Below, piece after piece: positions 12,061-12,636 of a DNA stretch of 12,636 nucleotides. Below the pieces are notes generated by a model that ran no database searches, had not been told where the DNA came from, and saw only the letters and a program-made list of their open reading frames with translations. Within the stretch, counting starts at the first letter, position 1, and each line of letters starts with the position of its first letter. Location: NCBI GenBank assembly GCA_018713215.1, contig DVFO01000036.1, forward strand, positions 1-12,636, read 5' to 3'. The DNA comes from Enterenecus faecium. GTDB lineage: Bacteria; Bacillota; Clostridia; Oscillospirales; Oscillospiraceae. Position numbers and translations under genes: made by a program.

Positions 12061-12356
12061 TGAAGACCGCTTACGATATTATCAAGCGCCCCATCGTCAC
12101 CGAGAAGTCCATGATCCTGGCCGCCGATAAGAAGTACACCTTCGAGGTCGCCAAGGACGCCAACAAGATCGAGATCGCCAAGGCTGTCGAGGAGATCTTC
12201 GGCGTGAACGTGGCGAAGGTTAACACCCTGAACATGCAGGGTAAGGTCAAGCGCATGGGCCGTTATCCCCAGGGCCGTCGGGCCAGCTGGAAGAAGGCCG
12301 TTGTGACTCTGACCGAGGAGTCCAAGACCATCGAGTTCTTCGAGGGTATGGTGTAA
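12060..12356 (+). CDS. rplW: 50S ribosomal protein L23
   Basis: A 98-residue protein, full length. TAYDIIKRPIVTEKSMILAADKKYTFEVAKDANKIEIAKAVEEIFGVNVAKVNTLN is the L23 core. The rRNA-binding loop GKVKRMGRYPQGRRASWKKAVVTL follows. L23 sits at the tunnel exit and docks trigger factor and SRP. It starts within the rplD stop (TGATG), so its translation is probably coupled to rplD. Confidence 0.98.
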   Translation: MKTAYDIIKRPIVTEKSMILAADKKYTFEVAKDANKIEIAKAVEEIFGVNVAKVNTLNMQGKVKRMGRYPQGRRASWKKAVVTLTEESKTIEFFEGMV

Positions 12357-12373
12357 GAGGAGGAAATTGAACT

Positions 12374-12636
12374 ATGGCTATTCGCGTATACAAGCCCACA
12401 ACGCCCTCCCGCCGTCACATGACTGTGTCCGCCTTCGAGGGCATTGATAAGAAGGCCAAGCCGGAGCGCTCCCTCACCGAGGTGCTCCAGAAGCACGCCG
12501 GCCGTAACAGCTACGGCCGCATCACCGTCCGCCACCGCGGCGGCGGCAACAAGCGCAAGTACCGTATCATCGACTTCAAGCGTGATAAGGTGGGCAGCGC
12601 TACCGTCATCAACCTGCAGTACGACCCCAACCGCTC
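12374..12636 (+). CDS. rplB: 50S ribosomal protein L2, N-terminal part (partial at window end)
   Basis: The first 87 codons are visible, running off the window. MAIRVYKPTTPSRRHMTV, LTEVLQKHAGRNSYGRITVRHRGGGNKRKYRIIDFKR and the start of the OB-like domain are unmistakable L2. L2 is a primary 23S rRNA binder needed for subunit joining and peptidyl transfer. ATG 12374 follows GAGGAGG (12357-12363), and the gene starts 17 nt after rplW. The order rpsJ-rplC-rplD-rplW-rplB is the standard S10 order. Confidence 0.98.
   Translation, partial: MAIRVYKPTTPSRRHMTVSAFEGIDKKAKPERSLTEVLQKHAGRNSYGRITVRHRGGGNKRKYRIIDFKRDKVGSATVINLQYDPNR

Overview
The window is about 12.6 kb of GC-rich bacterial chromosome. 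It shows strong AGGAGG-type ribosome sites, intrinsic terminators with T tracts and sigma-A-like promoters with 17-bp spacers. Clostridial features include a PurL fused to its amidotransferase, a TrpR-like YerC, ComEB-type dCMP deaminase and many small zinc-ribbon membrane proteins. I infer a gut-type Clostridia of the Oscillospiraceae kind (Flavonifractor/Lawsonibacter-like). This is inference from protein and repeat style, not a database match. I see no tRNA, rRNA, CRISPR array, phage or transposase gene.

Layout. Positions 1-387 are the 3' end of purL, convergent with a TrpR-family regulator (474-770, minus) across two hairpins. Next comes a calcineurin-like phosphoesterase (938-2053, plus), then a 500-bp gap filled mostly by a structured repeat (copy 1), then a COG2509-like FAD-dependent dehydrogenase (2557-3960, plus). 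A shared bidirectional terminator separates it from a minus-strand zinc-ribbon membrane protein (4004-4957). A 440-bp gap with hairpins and a DnaA-box-like cluster follows, then mnmE (5399-6766, minus). MnmE is divergent from a SecB-like chaperone gene (6967-7380, plus), and their promoters overlap. Then come a second zinc-ribbon membrane protein (7421-7816, minus, GTG start), a small membrane-anchored protein (8051-8458, plus) and a dCMP deaminase with an odd Cys/Gly tail (8594-9139, plus).

Positions 9140-9800 are non-coding. They hold copy 2 of the repeat, interrupted by a second, inverted-repeat-bounded element. From 9820 the S10 ribosomal-protein operon begins: a strong promoter, a 270-nt hairpin-rich leader with a terminator and a possible 22-aa leader peptide, rpsJ, an unusual 272-nt structured spacer, then rplC, rplD, rplW and the 5' part of rplB.

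Most genes are single transcription units with their own promoter and terminator; only the S10 cluster is a clear operon. The most interesting non-standard signals are four. (1) The two-copy repeat has a hairpin stem changed by a compensatory C-G to T-A substitution. (2) The S10 leader has mutually exclusive GCCGG/CCGGC pairings ahead of a terminator. (3) There is a structured spacer inside the S10 operon. (4) L3 carries a duplicated 9-residue C-terminal extension whose two copies differ only at synonymous positions.
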